Shown here piece by piece: positions 17,468-23,708 of a DNA stretch of 33,887 nt (its first letter is position 1; each line of letters opens with the position of its first letter). Location of the stretch: assembly GCA_021129655.1 (NCBI GenBank), contig JAJOLC010000017.1:1-33887 (forward strand), given 5' to 3'. The stretch is from Minisyncoccota bacterium (GTDB taxonomy: Bacteria > Patescibacteriota > Minisyncoccia > Phycocordibacterales > UBA918). A program made the translations under genes and the position numbers. Below the pieces are notes generated by a model. The model did no database searches and was not told the DNA's origin. It worked only from the letters and a program-made list of their open reading frames with translations.

Positions 17468-19342
17468 ATGTCGTACAACAATGTAGAATTCCCACAATAC
17501 GTGAAGACCGCCGGTAAGGTCACTGTGCTAACAGCCATCTCAGGGCTCTTAGTTTTTATGGTAGCCTTCATTTTTGATGTGGGAACCCAAGAGTTTAATC
17601 GAGTCTCGGCTCAATCAGCCTCAACAACACTAACTGTGCTTAACACTCCTCCTTCCTTCACCCTCAATCCGTACGAGGTAATTGAATCATCTACATCAAC
17701 TCCAACAAACTCAGGTGTAGTTCAGCAGTGGTCAGCTATTGGTACTGACAGTAATAATGCCCCTTACTTTTTGCTAATCTGTAGTACAGATGCGACACCA
17801 ACTGCTAATGCAGCAGTCAATTCCTTCAGTCTAGGTACAGCTCCTCCAGATTGTGACGCTGGAGCTATCCAGTGGGGAGTGTCTGCAAGCACCACTAGTG
17901 GGGCTTTAGCCTCAGTGTCTACAACTACTGAAGAGGCAGGTACTGGTCAATTCCTTGAGATTCAGGATTGGTATGCATGGGTATGTGACGATGACCCAAT
18001 CATTCCAGCTTGTAACCTAACTCCTGAACAAGGTGATTACGCTACCAGCTCATCACCCTTCAATGTAAATAACCGACCAGTGCTTACGAACTTCTACAAT
18101 GATGCCCCAGCCGACCCTGGTGCTACTTTCAACTTCCTCTCTACGTCAACTGACCCAGATATTGTGGGTGGTGAAGACGATATATTCTTGATAATTTGTA
18201 ACTCAAACACCGACTACAATACTGTTACTAACACCTGCCCTAACGACTTCATTGCGTCTACAACAGTAGGAGTTGTTGCCACAGCTACTGCTGCTTATGC
18301 TCTACCTTCCGTCATTAGGGATGATGTCTACCCAGCGTATGGATATCTTGTTGATGAGCATGGTCACGAGGCATTAGCTAATGCTCAGTTGTTTAACTTT
18401 GTCGTGAATAATGTTGCCCCGACTATTGTTTCTGGTGACATTGACCTTAATGGCGGAACAGATATGATAGTCAGTGTCGAGGCTGGTGAGACAACAGGCT
18501 TCACTTTAGACTTTACCGCTAGAGATGCTAATAGTTGTAATGATTCAGGTTCATCTACAGAAATGGAGCTAGCTAACTTCGGAATATCAATATTTAGGTC
18601 AGGAGTAGGCTCTAGCACATGTGATGCTACCGGAACTAACTACGACCCGAATAATTGTTACGATAATGCTATTGGTTCAGGAACCTGGAATTTGTCTTGC
18701 TCAGCTTCAACAACTTGTATGAATGCTACTCAGGATCATATGGAATATGCCTGTACGTTCCCGTTGTGGTTCGTAGCAGACCCAACTGACCCTGGTACAC
18801 CTGAAGCTCTTGATGATTGGAGTGCCGCTGTTTTCATTGGTGATAACAATTTTGCTACTAGTAGTTACGCGACAAGCTCAATCCGAGACATCGATGTTAT
18901 CAGCTTCGCAGCGATTGATATTTTGGCGGCAGATATTGCTTACGGTGGGATTGCTCCTGGTTCAGATAGTGGAACTTTGACTGCTACGTCAGTACTACAA
19001 AATGTTGGTAACACAGGACTCGATGAAGAAATTCGTGGTGAATCAATGTGTGGAACTTATTCCTTAGCTACTGAATGTCCAGTTTCTGCAACATCAACCA
19101 TACCTGCTTTTCAGCAAGAATTCGCTTCTACAAGCGGTATATTTTATGGCTCAGGACAAGATTTAGCCTCAACAACAGACTTTGAGCTTGAATTGAACGC
19201 AAATAAGACGACTTCAACCTCCACTCCGTTACAAGCTACGACTTACTGGGGTATTGCAGTTCCAGCATCGATTACTTTATCTGGTAGCTATACAGGACTC
19301 AACACGTTTACTGCCGTTGTTGCGGAACCTGCTGATTGGTAG
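17468..19342 (+). CDS. Membrane-anchored or exported Ser/Thr-rich surface protein sharing the giant protein's C-terminal module
   Basis: A 624-residue protein with a short cytoplasmic start, a hydrophobic helix at about 17-38 (signal peptide or anchor), then an all-beta, Ser/Thr/Asp-rich extracellular region. Two related Ig-like segments follow the helix (about 55-210 and 210-320; landmarks YAWVCDDDPI and YPAYGYLVDEHGHEA). The last ~270 residues (from about nt 18500) resemble the end of the giant protein: a Cys-rich part with ISIFRSG, WFVADPTDPG and DDWSA matching MYRSG, YFHADPTDTG and EWLAF, then a final domain with IAYGGIA, NVGNTG, QQEFASTS, TYWGIAVP and LNTFTAV. Paired cysteines suggest disulfides. 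The promoter and terminator flanks indicate a single-gene unit. The function is unknown; a shared export, anchoring or assembly signal is one reading of the common C-terminus. Confidence 0.87.
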   Translation: MSYNNVEFPQYVKTAGKVTVLTAISGLLVFMVAFIFDVGTQEFNRVSAQSASTTLTVLNTPPSFTLNPYEVIESSTSTPTNSGVVQQWSAIGTDSNNAPYFLLICSTDATPTANAAVNSFSLGTAPPDCDAGAIQWGVSASTTSGALASVSTTTEEAGTGQFLEIQDWYAWVCDDDPIIPACNLTPEQGDYATSSSPFNVNNRPVLTNFYNDAPADPGATFNFLSTSTDPDIVGGEDDIFLIICNSNTDYNTVTNTCPNDFIASTTVGVVATATAAYALPSVIRDDVYPAYGYLVDEHGHEALANAQLFNFVVNNVAPTIVSGDIDLNGGTDMIVSVEAGETTGFTLDFTARDANSCNDSGSSTEMELANFGISIFRSGVGSSTCDATGTNYDPNNCYDNAIGSGTWNLSCSASTTCMNATQDHMEYACTFPLWFVADPTDPGTPEALDDWSAAVFIGDNNFATSSYATSSIRDIDVISFAAIDILAADIAYGGIAPGSDSGTLTATSVLQNVGNTGLDEEIRGESMCGTYSLATECPVSATSTIPAFQQEFASTSGIFYGSGQDLASTTDFELELNANKTTSTSTPLQATTYWGIAVPASITLSGSYTGLNTFTAVVAEPADW

Positions 19343-19358
19343 ACTTGAAATATCTACT

Positions 19359-19401
19359 AAAGCAAACAGCCACTGTTATACAGCAGTGGCTGTTGCTTTT
19401 T
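19359..19401 (+). terminator. Rho-independent terminator after the 17468 gene
   Basis: Arms around CAGCCACTG (19367-19375) and CAGTGGCTG (19384-19392) extend outward through GC/AAA pairs with a one-base bulge. The loop is about 8 nt and the right arm ends in TTTTT. Confidence 0.85.
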
Positions 19402-19415
19402 GTCTCAAATAAAAC

Positions 19416-19421
19416 GATAAT
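19416..19421 (+). promoter_or_regulatory. -10 box (GATAAT) for the 19437 operon
   Basis: GATAAT ends 15 nt before the ATG at 19437, with a possible -35 (TTGCTT, 19394-19399) about 16 nt upstream inside the terminator's right arm. The predicted leader is under 10 nt. Confidence 0.5.
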
Positions 19422-19436
19422 AGACTAAACATCCAC

Positions 19437-20390
19437 ATGAGTTTAACCCTTAAAAAGTTGGCTGTATTTACAATGCTGATCCCGGTGTTTTTTTTGAGCA
19501 CCGGAGCGGCTGATGTGCTGGCTGGGTTTGGTATTACGCCACCCTATGTTCGTAATTCTAGCTTGACCCGAAACTCTGTTTACGAGCAACAGATTCTACT
19601 AGTTCGTGGAGATGCTAACGTGGCCCAGAAAGCTGAAGTTAGCATAGATGCTCCTGAAATTGAGGGTTGGCTATACCTTGTAGAAGGTCAAGAAATAATT
19701 ATGGAGAAAGGCGTTCAGAAAGTACCTATGACTGTTCGAGTGACAGTCCCCGATGATGCCGACTTTGGTGACTATAGAGGAAAGATTCGCATCAGAACTC
19801 TACCTGCTGATGGTGAGGTTGCAGCTGGTGCTGTAAGTATTTCTTTAGGTGCGCTAGTCGATGTGTACTTATCTGTGATAGACCGAGAAATCAGAGACTT
19901 CAGAGTTCGTAGAATTTCAGCTGCAGACCTGAATGAAGGTTCAAAAGTAGGTTGGTTATTTTTCCCTGGAAAGATAAATTTCTCAATGCTTATCGAGAAT
20001 ACTGGTAACGTTGACATATCTCCTTCAAAAGTAGAATTTAGTATTTTTGATCGAACAGGAAAAATACTCCTCGAAGAAACTAAAAATATAGGAAAAATAG
20101 AAAAAGTTCTTCCTTATGGAACTGAGACAGTAACGGCGGAGATACCAACTAGATTACCAGCTGGTAGCTATATTGCTCGTTACACTGTTTATAATGACGA
20201 GGACATTAAACAGGAAGGTGACATTACATTTAATATCGTAGCTGAGGGCACCTTACAGACAGCAGGATTTGGCTTTAGTGGCTTGTCTATATCTCACAAA
20301 ATTTCTGTATTATTACCAGTCTTTGCTGTCATGATTGCAGCTCTCTATATTTGGAGTGCAAAGCGTAAATATAAAGTTATTAGGCAATAG
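19437..20390 (+). CDS. Exported Ig-like protein with C-terminal membrane anchor (DUF916/WxL-interacting-protein-like architecture)
   Basis: A 317-residue protein with a signal peptide (basic LKK, hydrophobic core, likely cut near residue 24-30), two beta-sandwich domains (about 30-140 and 150-275), a membrane helix at about 289-308 and a short basic tail (KRKYK). The first domain starts with GFGITPPYVRNSSL and has a DADFGDYRGKIRIR strand pair; the second contains FSMLIENTGNVDI and LPAGSYIARYTVY. The order signal, two Ig-like domains, helix, basic tail recalls WxL-interacting (DUF916/DUF3324) proteins of Gram-positives, but sequence-level membership is uncertain. It starts a two-gene operon, 2 nt before a dockerin protein, and lies about 1.7 kb before a protein whose C-terminus looks WxL-like. 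A role in holding other surface proteins at the membrane is inferred. Confidence 0.85.
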   Translation: MSLTLKKLAVFTMLIPVFFLSTGAADVLAGFGITPPYVRNSSLTRNSVYEQQILLVRGDANVAQKAEVSIDAPEIEGWLYLVEGQEIIMEKGVQKVPMTVRVTVPDDADFGDYRGKIRIRTLPADGEVAAGAVSISLGALVDVYLSVIDREIRDFRVRRISAADLNEGSKVGWLFFPGKINFSMLIENTGNVDISPSKVEFSIFDRTGKILLEETKNIGKIEKVLPYGTETVTAEIPTRLPAGSYIARYTVYNDEDIKQEGDITFNIVAEGTLQTAGFGFSGLSISHKISVLLPVFAVMIAALYIWSAKRKYKVIRQ

Positions 20391-20392
20391 TT

Positions 20393-21499
20393 ATGAATAA
20401 ATTAGGACTTTTCCTGATATTTCTATTTTCGGCTGTTCCATCATTTACCCAGGCAGCAACTATTGGCTACGCATCCACAACCCTGACTCTGAGTATTTGT
20501 GGAAACATGCTAGTGGATGATGGTGAGGAATGTGATGTGCCAGGCGAAACTGGTGTTTACAGTCAGACTATCATTGGCAGACAGTGTTCAGCTCAGTGTC
20601 TTTTTGGTCCATATTGTGGTGACGGTATTTTACAAACCATTCACACCGAAGAATGCGATGATGGTAATAACGACAACGGAGATTTTTGCTCAGCTACTTG
20701 CAAGATTGAGCCGGCTGGTTCTGGGGGCGGCGGTTCGTCCGGTGGAGGTTCTAGTGGCAGCGGCGGCAGCACGGTAGATTTAGGGGACACAATCATTAAC
20801 ATTATTGGACGCGGCTATCCTTCTCAAACTATTAATTTTTTGCTCGATACAGTCTCGGTTGGTTCAGTTCGCTCTGATAGTTCTGGAGACTTTGAGTTCG
20901 CGACTGATGCATCACCAGGAACGGCCACTCTAGGTATCTGGGCTAATGATAGCGATAGTAATCGCTCTATTACTCTAAACAGTACCTTTGATGTCACTCA
21001 AGGTGCAGTTACTAACCTTAACGGCATACTGTTGCCGCCAACTTTGACTGTGCTGAGTCAGAATATCAACCCTGGAGATCAAATTACAATTTCGGGTGAA
21101 GGTGTTCCGAACACCACGTTGGAATTACATATTGACGACAGTGTCATTATCGAAGAAACTACTACCGATGAGGAAGGTAAGTGGTCTCTCATTTTTGATA
21201 CTAGCAAGGTGACCGTGGCTGAACATATAATAAGAGCCAGAACAGTTATTGGTAGTCCACCGCTTACCACCGAGAGTACCTTTAGTACATCCGTACAACT
21301 CTTTATTGGAGTTGAGGGTCAGGCATCTTTGTCTTCTGACTTGAATCGTGACGGCTTTGTTAATCTTATCGATTTCTCTATTTTGATTTTCTGGTGGCAA
21401 ACAGATGGTGGTACCTCTGACCCACCTGCCGACATTAACTTGAATGGTCGAGTGAGTCTGGAAGATTTTTCCATTTTGCTATTTAATTGGACAGGTTAG
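20393..21499 (+). CDS. Secreted dockerin protein with Cys-rich DUF4215-type repeat and Ig-like domains
   Basis: A 368-residue protein with a signal peptide cut probably after TQA (about residue 22) and no lipobox. Next is a Cys-rich segment (about 35-105) with CGNMLVDDGEECD and CGDGILQ, EECDDGNNDNGDFC, which matches the Myxococcus-type disulfide repeat (DUF4215). A Gly/Ser-rich linker (about 108-125) leads to two Ig-like beta domains (about 128-210 and 215-305). The last ~54 residues are a type-I-like dockerin: two calcium-loop segments, DLNRDGFVNLID (from residue 316) and DINLNGRVSLED, each followed by an FSIL-rich helix. In the second loop position 5 is Asn rather than Asp. The ATG lies 2 nt after the upstream stop. 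The likely partner is one of the three cohesins encoded 2-7 kb downstream. No enzyme domain is visible. Confidence 0.9.
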   Translation: MNKLGLFLIFLFSAVPSFTQAATIGYASTTLTLSICGNMLVDDGEECDVPGETGVYSQTIIGRQCSAQCLFGPYCGDGILQTIHTEECDDGNNDNGDFCSATCKIEPAGSGGGGSSGGGSSGSGGSTVDLGDTIINIIGRGYPSQTINFLLDTVSVGSVRSDSSGDFEFATDASPGTATLGIWANDSDSNRSITLNSTFDVTQGAVTNLNGILLPPTLTVLSQNINPGDQITISGEGVPNTTLELHIDDSVIIEETTTDEEGKWSLIFDTSKVTVAEHIIRARTVIGSPPLTTESTFSTSVQLFIGVEGQASLSSDLNRDGFVNLIDFSILIFWWQTDGGTSDPPADINLNGRVSLEDFSILLFNWTG

Positions 21500-21597
21500 T
21501 AGTATAAACAAAGACCTAAAGTGCCTATTGCGCGCCCTAATTTCTAAGGAGGCTTTTGCCGACTGTAAAAATGGAAGTACTCTTAGGGTGAATGAAT

Positions 21598-21633
21598 CGC
21601 GGACATTTTCCTTTCCAAAGGAAAATGTCCGCG
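21598..21633. repeat. Perfect 17-bp inverted repeat with 2-nt loop
   Basis: The left arm (21598-21614, starting CGCGGACATTTT) is an exact reverse complement of the right arm (21617-21633), separated by CC. No T tract follows on either side, so it is not a classical terminator. It could be an RNA-processing or mRNA-stabilising hairpin or the remnant of a small mobile element. Confidence 0.8.
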
Positions 21634-21686
21634 GGTAGAAACAAAACTCTAAAACGGTAGTAACCAAATGCATCTCGAGCATGATC

Positions 21687-21709
21687 GTCCCGAGGTCGGA
21701 CCTCGGGAC
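21687..21709. repeat. 11-bp palindrome (GTCCCGAGGTC arms)
   Basis: GTCCCGAGGTC and GACCTCGGGAC flank a single G. It is GC-rich in an AT-rich spacer, has no T tract, and could be a protein-binding palindrome or an RNA hairpin. Confidence 0.65.
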
Positions 21710-21756
21710 AGTTAGACTGAACTACTTATCTAGCTAACTACTACGATTAAGAATTT

Positions 21757-21783
21757 AAAAACTCCCCAGTTGGGTGTTTTTTT
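21757..21783 (+). terminator. Rho-independent terminator closing the 19437-21499 operon
   Basis: AAAACTCCC pairs with GGGTGTTTT with one T-T mismatch, followed by a run of T to 21783. Confidence 0.7.
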
Positions 21784-21848
21784 AAAAGATATTCACAGCT
21801 TTTCCACAGAAATTTGACCCTATTTTAATTTTAGTTTTGTAAGCACCG

Positions 21849-21854
21849 TACAAT
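21849..21854 (+). promoter_or_regulatory. -10 box (TACAAT) upstream of the 22064 gene
   Basis: TACAAT at 21849-21854 follows the terminator and predicts a start near 21861, giving an unusually long leader of about 200 nt for this window. No well-spaced -35 box is seen (a TTGACC at 21814 is 29 nt away). Confidence 0.45.
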
Positions 21855-21868
21855 AGGTAGGTACTTGC

Positions 21869-21877
21869 AAAGGAGGT
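21869..21877 (+). promoter_or_regulatory. Strong Shine-Dalgarno sequence AAAGGAGGT
   Basis: AAAGGAGGT followed by AATC matches the anti-Shine-Dalgarno end of 16S rRNA almost fully (AAAGGAGGTGATC). No ATG, GTG or TTG lies at a suitable distance; an ATT codon lies 6 nt past GGAGG. Confidence 0.6.
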
Positions 21878-21882
21878 AATCA

Positions 21883-22071
21883 ATTAGCATTACTGCACGC
21901 GCATTTTTTATGTACGTGGACACTTCAGCCGGTGTTACTTTGCTCGTATACTTACGGTGCAATTTTGAGTCCGGAGTGGAGACCGTGGCTCAGTACGAGA
22001 CGTATGTCTTGTCTGTATCCTCAAATATAAATACAGGCCGTGAGGTAAACAACGTAGAGTACTATGATTAG
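21883..22071 (+). CDS. Possible leader peptide with ATT start, overlapping the 22064 start
   Basis: If ATT 21883 is used, a 62-residue peptide (starting ISITARAFFMYVDTSAG when ATT is read as Ile) ends at TAG 22069-22071, overlapping the ATG of the next gene (ATGATTAG). An in-frame ATG at 21910 would give 53 residues but lacks a Shine-Dalgarno site. The strong site with ideal spacing to a rare start codon resembles the infC arrangement, but the peptide matches nothing I recognise. It could act in translational coupling, or the Shine-Dalgarno may be fortuitous. Confidence 0.25.
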   Translation: MSITARAFFMYVDTSAGVTLLVYLRCNFESGVETVAQYETYVLSVSSNINTGREVNNVEYYD

Positions 22072-23017
22072 AACGTCCAACTCGTTCTCAGTACTCCGAG
22101 CAACCGCAGCAATTGCCGGTCTAGCTGTCCTATTGTGGTCACTAGGTTTGTCATCATTTCACTTTGTGAATGCTGCAAATGTCACAACTATTAGCGATAC
22201 TCTGTCGGACTCAGCTCCAGCAGTTGTATCAAACCACACCATCACGTTCACTACTCCAACTGGAGTGGCGGCAGGTGAAGATATCGTTATTACTTTCCCC
22301 GCTGGATTTACAGGAATCGGCAGTCTAGTAGCAGCCGACCTTGACCTCCTTAATGGAGCTACTGACGAAGATCTGATTGATGGTGCTGCCTCAGCCGCTA
22401 ACTGGAATGTTACTGCTGCTGGTCAGGTAATCACTATTACTAGTGGAACTGACACTATACCGGGAGCAACAACGGTTACCATTGAAATTGGTACCAATGC
22501 AACATTCCCAGGAGCAGGTACTAACCAAATCACTAATCCAGCAACAGGTTCATATCAAGTTGAGATAACTGTTGGTTCTGGTAATGATACTGGTGCGATG
22601 AATTTAGCTATTGTAGACAACGTTACAGTTAATGCTTCTGTCGATACCCTTTTCACTTTTACAGTGACTGGAGTAGCATCAGCGCAGACTGTGAACGGTA
22701 CCACCACTGGTGGAGCTACAACAGCTACGAACATTCCGTTTGGTGCGCTTGATGCAAACACAGCTAGTACAGCTGCCCAAGACTTAAGTGTTACAACAAA
22801 TGCAGCTAATGGATTTGTCGTAACAGTTACAGCCAACGGACAGCTAAACTCAACTACTGGTGCAGATATCGATGGTTTCCGAAATGGAAACTTCGACACA
22901 ACATCTGTGCAGTGGGAAAGCCCTGCTAGCACACTAGGATCAGAAGAGACGTATGGTCACTGGGGTATTACTTCAGATGATGCAACGCTTACTGCTGGTG
23001 CTGCTACTGACTTGTAA
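22064..23017 (+). CDS. Exported beta-rich surface protein, ended by a premature in-frame TAA
   Basis: 317 residues up to TAA 23015-23017. The N-terminus has a basic start and a hydrophobic helix (about 11-33) with a likely cut after VNA. A first beta domain (about 38-180) has ITFTTPTGVAAGEDIVITF and a GNDTGAMNLAIVDN closing strand; a second domain (about 190 onward) includes FTFTVTGV, IPFGALDANT, QDLSVTTNAANGFVVTVT and TYGHWGITSDD. The second domain is cut short: the same frame continues past TAA for 67 codons with family-like sequence (next entry). From memory, Patescibacteria have proteins of this kind in which the two parts are continuous. Whether it is a broken gene, a read-through gene or a sequence error cannot be told from one sequence. 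It has a long leader with a strong Shine-Dalgarno far upstream. Confidence 0.8.
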   Translation: MIRTSNSFSVLRATAAIAGLAVLLWSLGLSSFHFVNAANVTTISDTLSDSAPAVVSNHTITFTTPTGVAAGEDIVITFPAGFTGIGSLVAADLDLLNGATDEDLIDGAASAANWNVTAAGQVITITSGTDTIPGATTVTIEIGTNATFPGAGTNQITNPATGSYQVEITVGSGNDTGAMNLAIVDNVTVNASVDTLFTFTVTGVASAQTVNGTTTGGATTATNIPFGALDANTASTAAQDLSVTTNAANGFVVTVTANGQLNSTTGADIDGFRNGNFDTTSVQWESPASTLGSEETYGHWGITSDDATLTAGAATDL

Positions 23018-23218
23018 GATGTTGGGGGTGATGGACAGAACTATGTGTCCGCCTCAACAACAGCAGTAGAAGTCTTCCGACACGACGCTGTCGCAGACGG
23101 TACTGTGCAAGGTGAAGGTTTTGCTCGTGTAGGTTACACAGTTGAAATTGGCTCTTTGCAAGAAGGAGCCGAAGATTACACCGCTATACTGACATATATA
23201 GCAACGCCAGTGTTCTAA
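23018..23218 (+). pseudogene. In-frame continuation of the 22064 gene after the TAA
   Basis: Directly after TAA and with no frame change, 66 sense codons run to TAA 23216-23218. They encode NYVSASTTAVEVFRHD, ADGTVQGEGFARVGYTVEI and LTYIATPVF, which completes the second beta domain; the final strands recall the WxL-like or surface-domain ending. The full frame 22064-23218 would give 384 codons before the final stop, with the stop at codon 318. A single base change from a sense codon such as TAC or TAT (Tyr) would explain it. A terminator follows 35 nt downstream, as expected for the original gene end. Confidence 0.85.
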
Positions 23219-23252
23219 AGAATATTGGCTCCAAGCTTGGAGTTAACAACGC

Positions 23253-23288
23253 AAAAAACCCTATCTCCCACCACGAGACGGGTTTTTT
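23253..23288 (+). terminator. Rho-independent terminator after the interrupted gene
   Basis: AAAAAACCC (23253-23261) and GGGTTTTTT pair across an inner CTC/GAG stem with a small internal loop. The symmetry of A and T runs suggests it could work both ways. It lies after the distal stop (23218), not after the premature one. Confidence 0.8.
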
Positions 23289-23323
23289 GAATGAGAAAAG
23301 GAGCCAAAGGCGACTATTTCGAA

Positions 23324-23361
23324 TTTAGGCAGACGCTTAGCATATTTCGACCCCGAAGGGA
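23324..23361. repeat. 38-bp element, copy 1
   Basis: Begins TTTAGGCAGACGCTTAGC and ends CCCCGAAGGGA; identical to copy 2. On the minus strand it contains CCCTTCGGGG, a UUCG-type mini-hairpin. Here flanking TATTTC (23343-23348) and GAAATA (23362-23367) enlarge the hairpin. Confidence 0.85.
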
Positions 23362-23410
23362 GAAATAGGCTGAAGCGGGCTGCAAGAAACTCCACATAAC
23401 CACGAAATCT

Positions 23411-23448
23411 TTTAGGCAGACGCTTAGCATATTTCGACCCCGAAGGGA
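23411..23448. repeat. 38-bp element, copy 2
   Basis: Identical to copy 1, 87 bp downstream and in the same orientation. Its right end runs into a perfect 14-bp hairpin. Confidence 0.85.
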
Positions 23449-23477
23449 TGAAAAGCAAACTTCTTTGCTTTTCATCC
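23446..23477. repeat. Perfect 14-bp hairpin adjoining copy 2
   Basis: GGATGAAAAGCAAA (23446-23459) and TTTGCTTTTCATCC (23464-23477) flank a CTTC loop. No T tract follows. Confidence 0.75.
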
Positions 23478-23586
23478 GGTTCTGGCACTAGCTAGAAGTT
23501 TCCGATATTCATGAGGAAATAGGTGGGACCCAACGTTAAATATCTCACTCTGTGCAGCAGAATTTTGTCTTTAGAAAATATGTAGT

Positions 23587-23597
23587 GTCTGCCTAAA
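23587..23597. repeat. Inverted 11-bp fragment of the 38-bp element
   Basis: GTCTGCCTAAA is the reverse complement of TTTAGGCAGAC, the first 11 bases of the 38-bp element. With copies 1 and 2 it could mark the far end of a small non-autonomous element, though 11 bp may be chance. Confidence 0.4.
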
Positions 23598-23690
23598 GTT
23601 CCCTCTATCCACCAAGTCAAGAAGCTCTAGACAGTCACCACTTTAGTAGTGCTCACCGTGTGTACAGAACGTTTTTTGTACTTTCAATAT

Positions 23691-23699
23691 TGTTATACT
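23691..23699 (+). promoter_or_regulatory. Extended -10 (TGTTATACT) for the cohesin operon
   Basis: TG at 23691-23692 and TATACT at 23694-23699 form an extended -10. The box ends 9 nt before the ATG at 23709, so the mRNA would be leaderless or nearly so. This also supports the start chosen for the first cohesin gene. Confidence 0.6.
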
Positions 23700-23708
23700 G
23701 AATACATA

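Larger units (their letters stand above)
21500..21848 (+). other. Intergenic region with strong inverted repeats
   Basis: No protein-coding gene is supported here. It contains a perfect 17-bp hairpin, an 11-bp palindrome, a terminator and the approach to a promoter, listed separately. No tRNA or rRNA was recognised. Confidence 0.6.
23289..23690. other. Repeat-bearing intergenic region without a supported gene
   Basis: It holds two 38-bp direct repeats, a perfect 14-bp hairpin and an inverted 11-bp fragment of the repeat. A minus-strand frame crosses it, but its duplicated PSGSKYAKRLPK is just the translation of the DNA repeat. No RNA gene was recognised. Confidence 0.55.

Noticed and set aside
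17371-21810. Possible replication origin from DnaA-box-like sites
   Set aside because: Only three scattered matches, two of them terminator arms; no dnaA, dnaN or AT-rich unwinding cluster in the window.
22064-23218. Alternative genetic code explaining the in-frame stop
   Set aside because: The known Patescibacteria recoding affects TGA. Here the stop is TAA, TAA ends other genes, and TGA also ends a gene at 28014-28016.
23324-23448. Possible CRISPR array
   Set aside because: Only two copies of the 38-bp unit with one 49-bp gap, no cas genes and no further repeats.
23261-23488. Minus-strand 75-codon frame with duplicated PSGSKYAKRLPK
   Set aside because: The protein repeat is only the translation of the two 38-bp DNA repeats, the frame runs across a terminator, and there is no ribosome-binding site or family signal.
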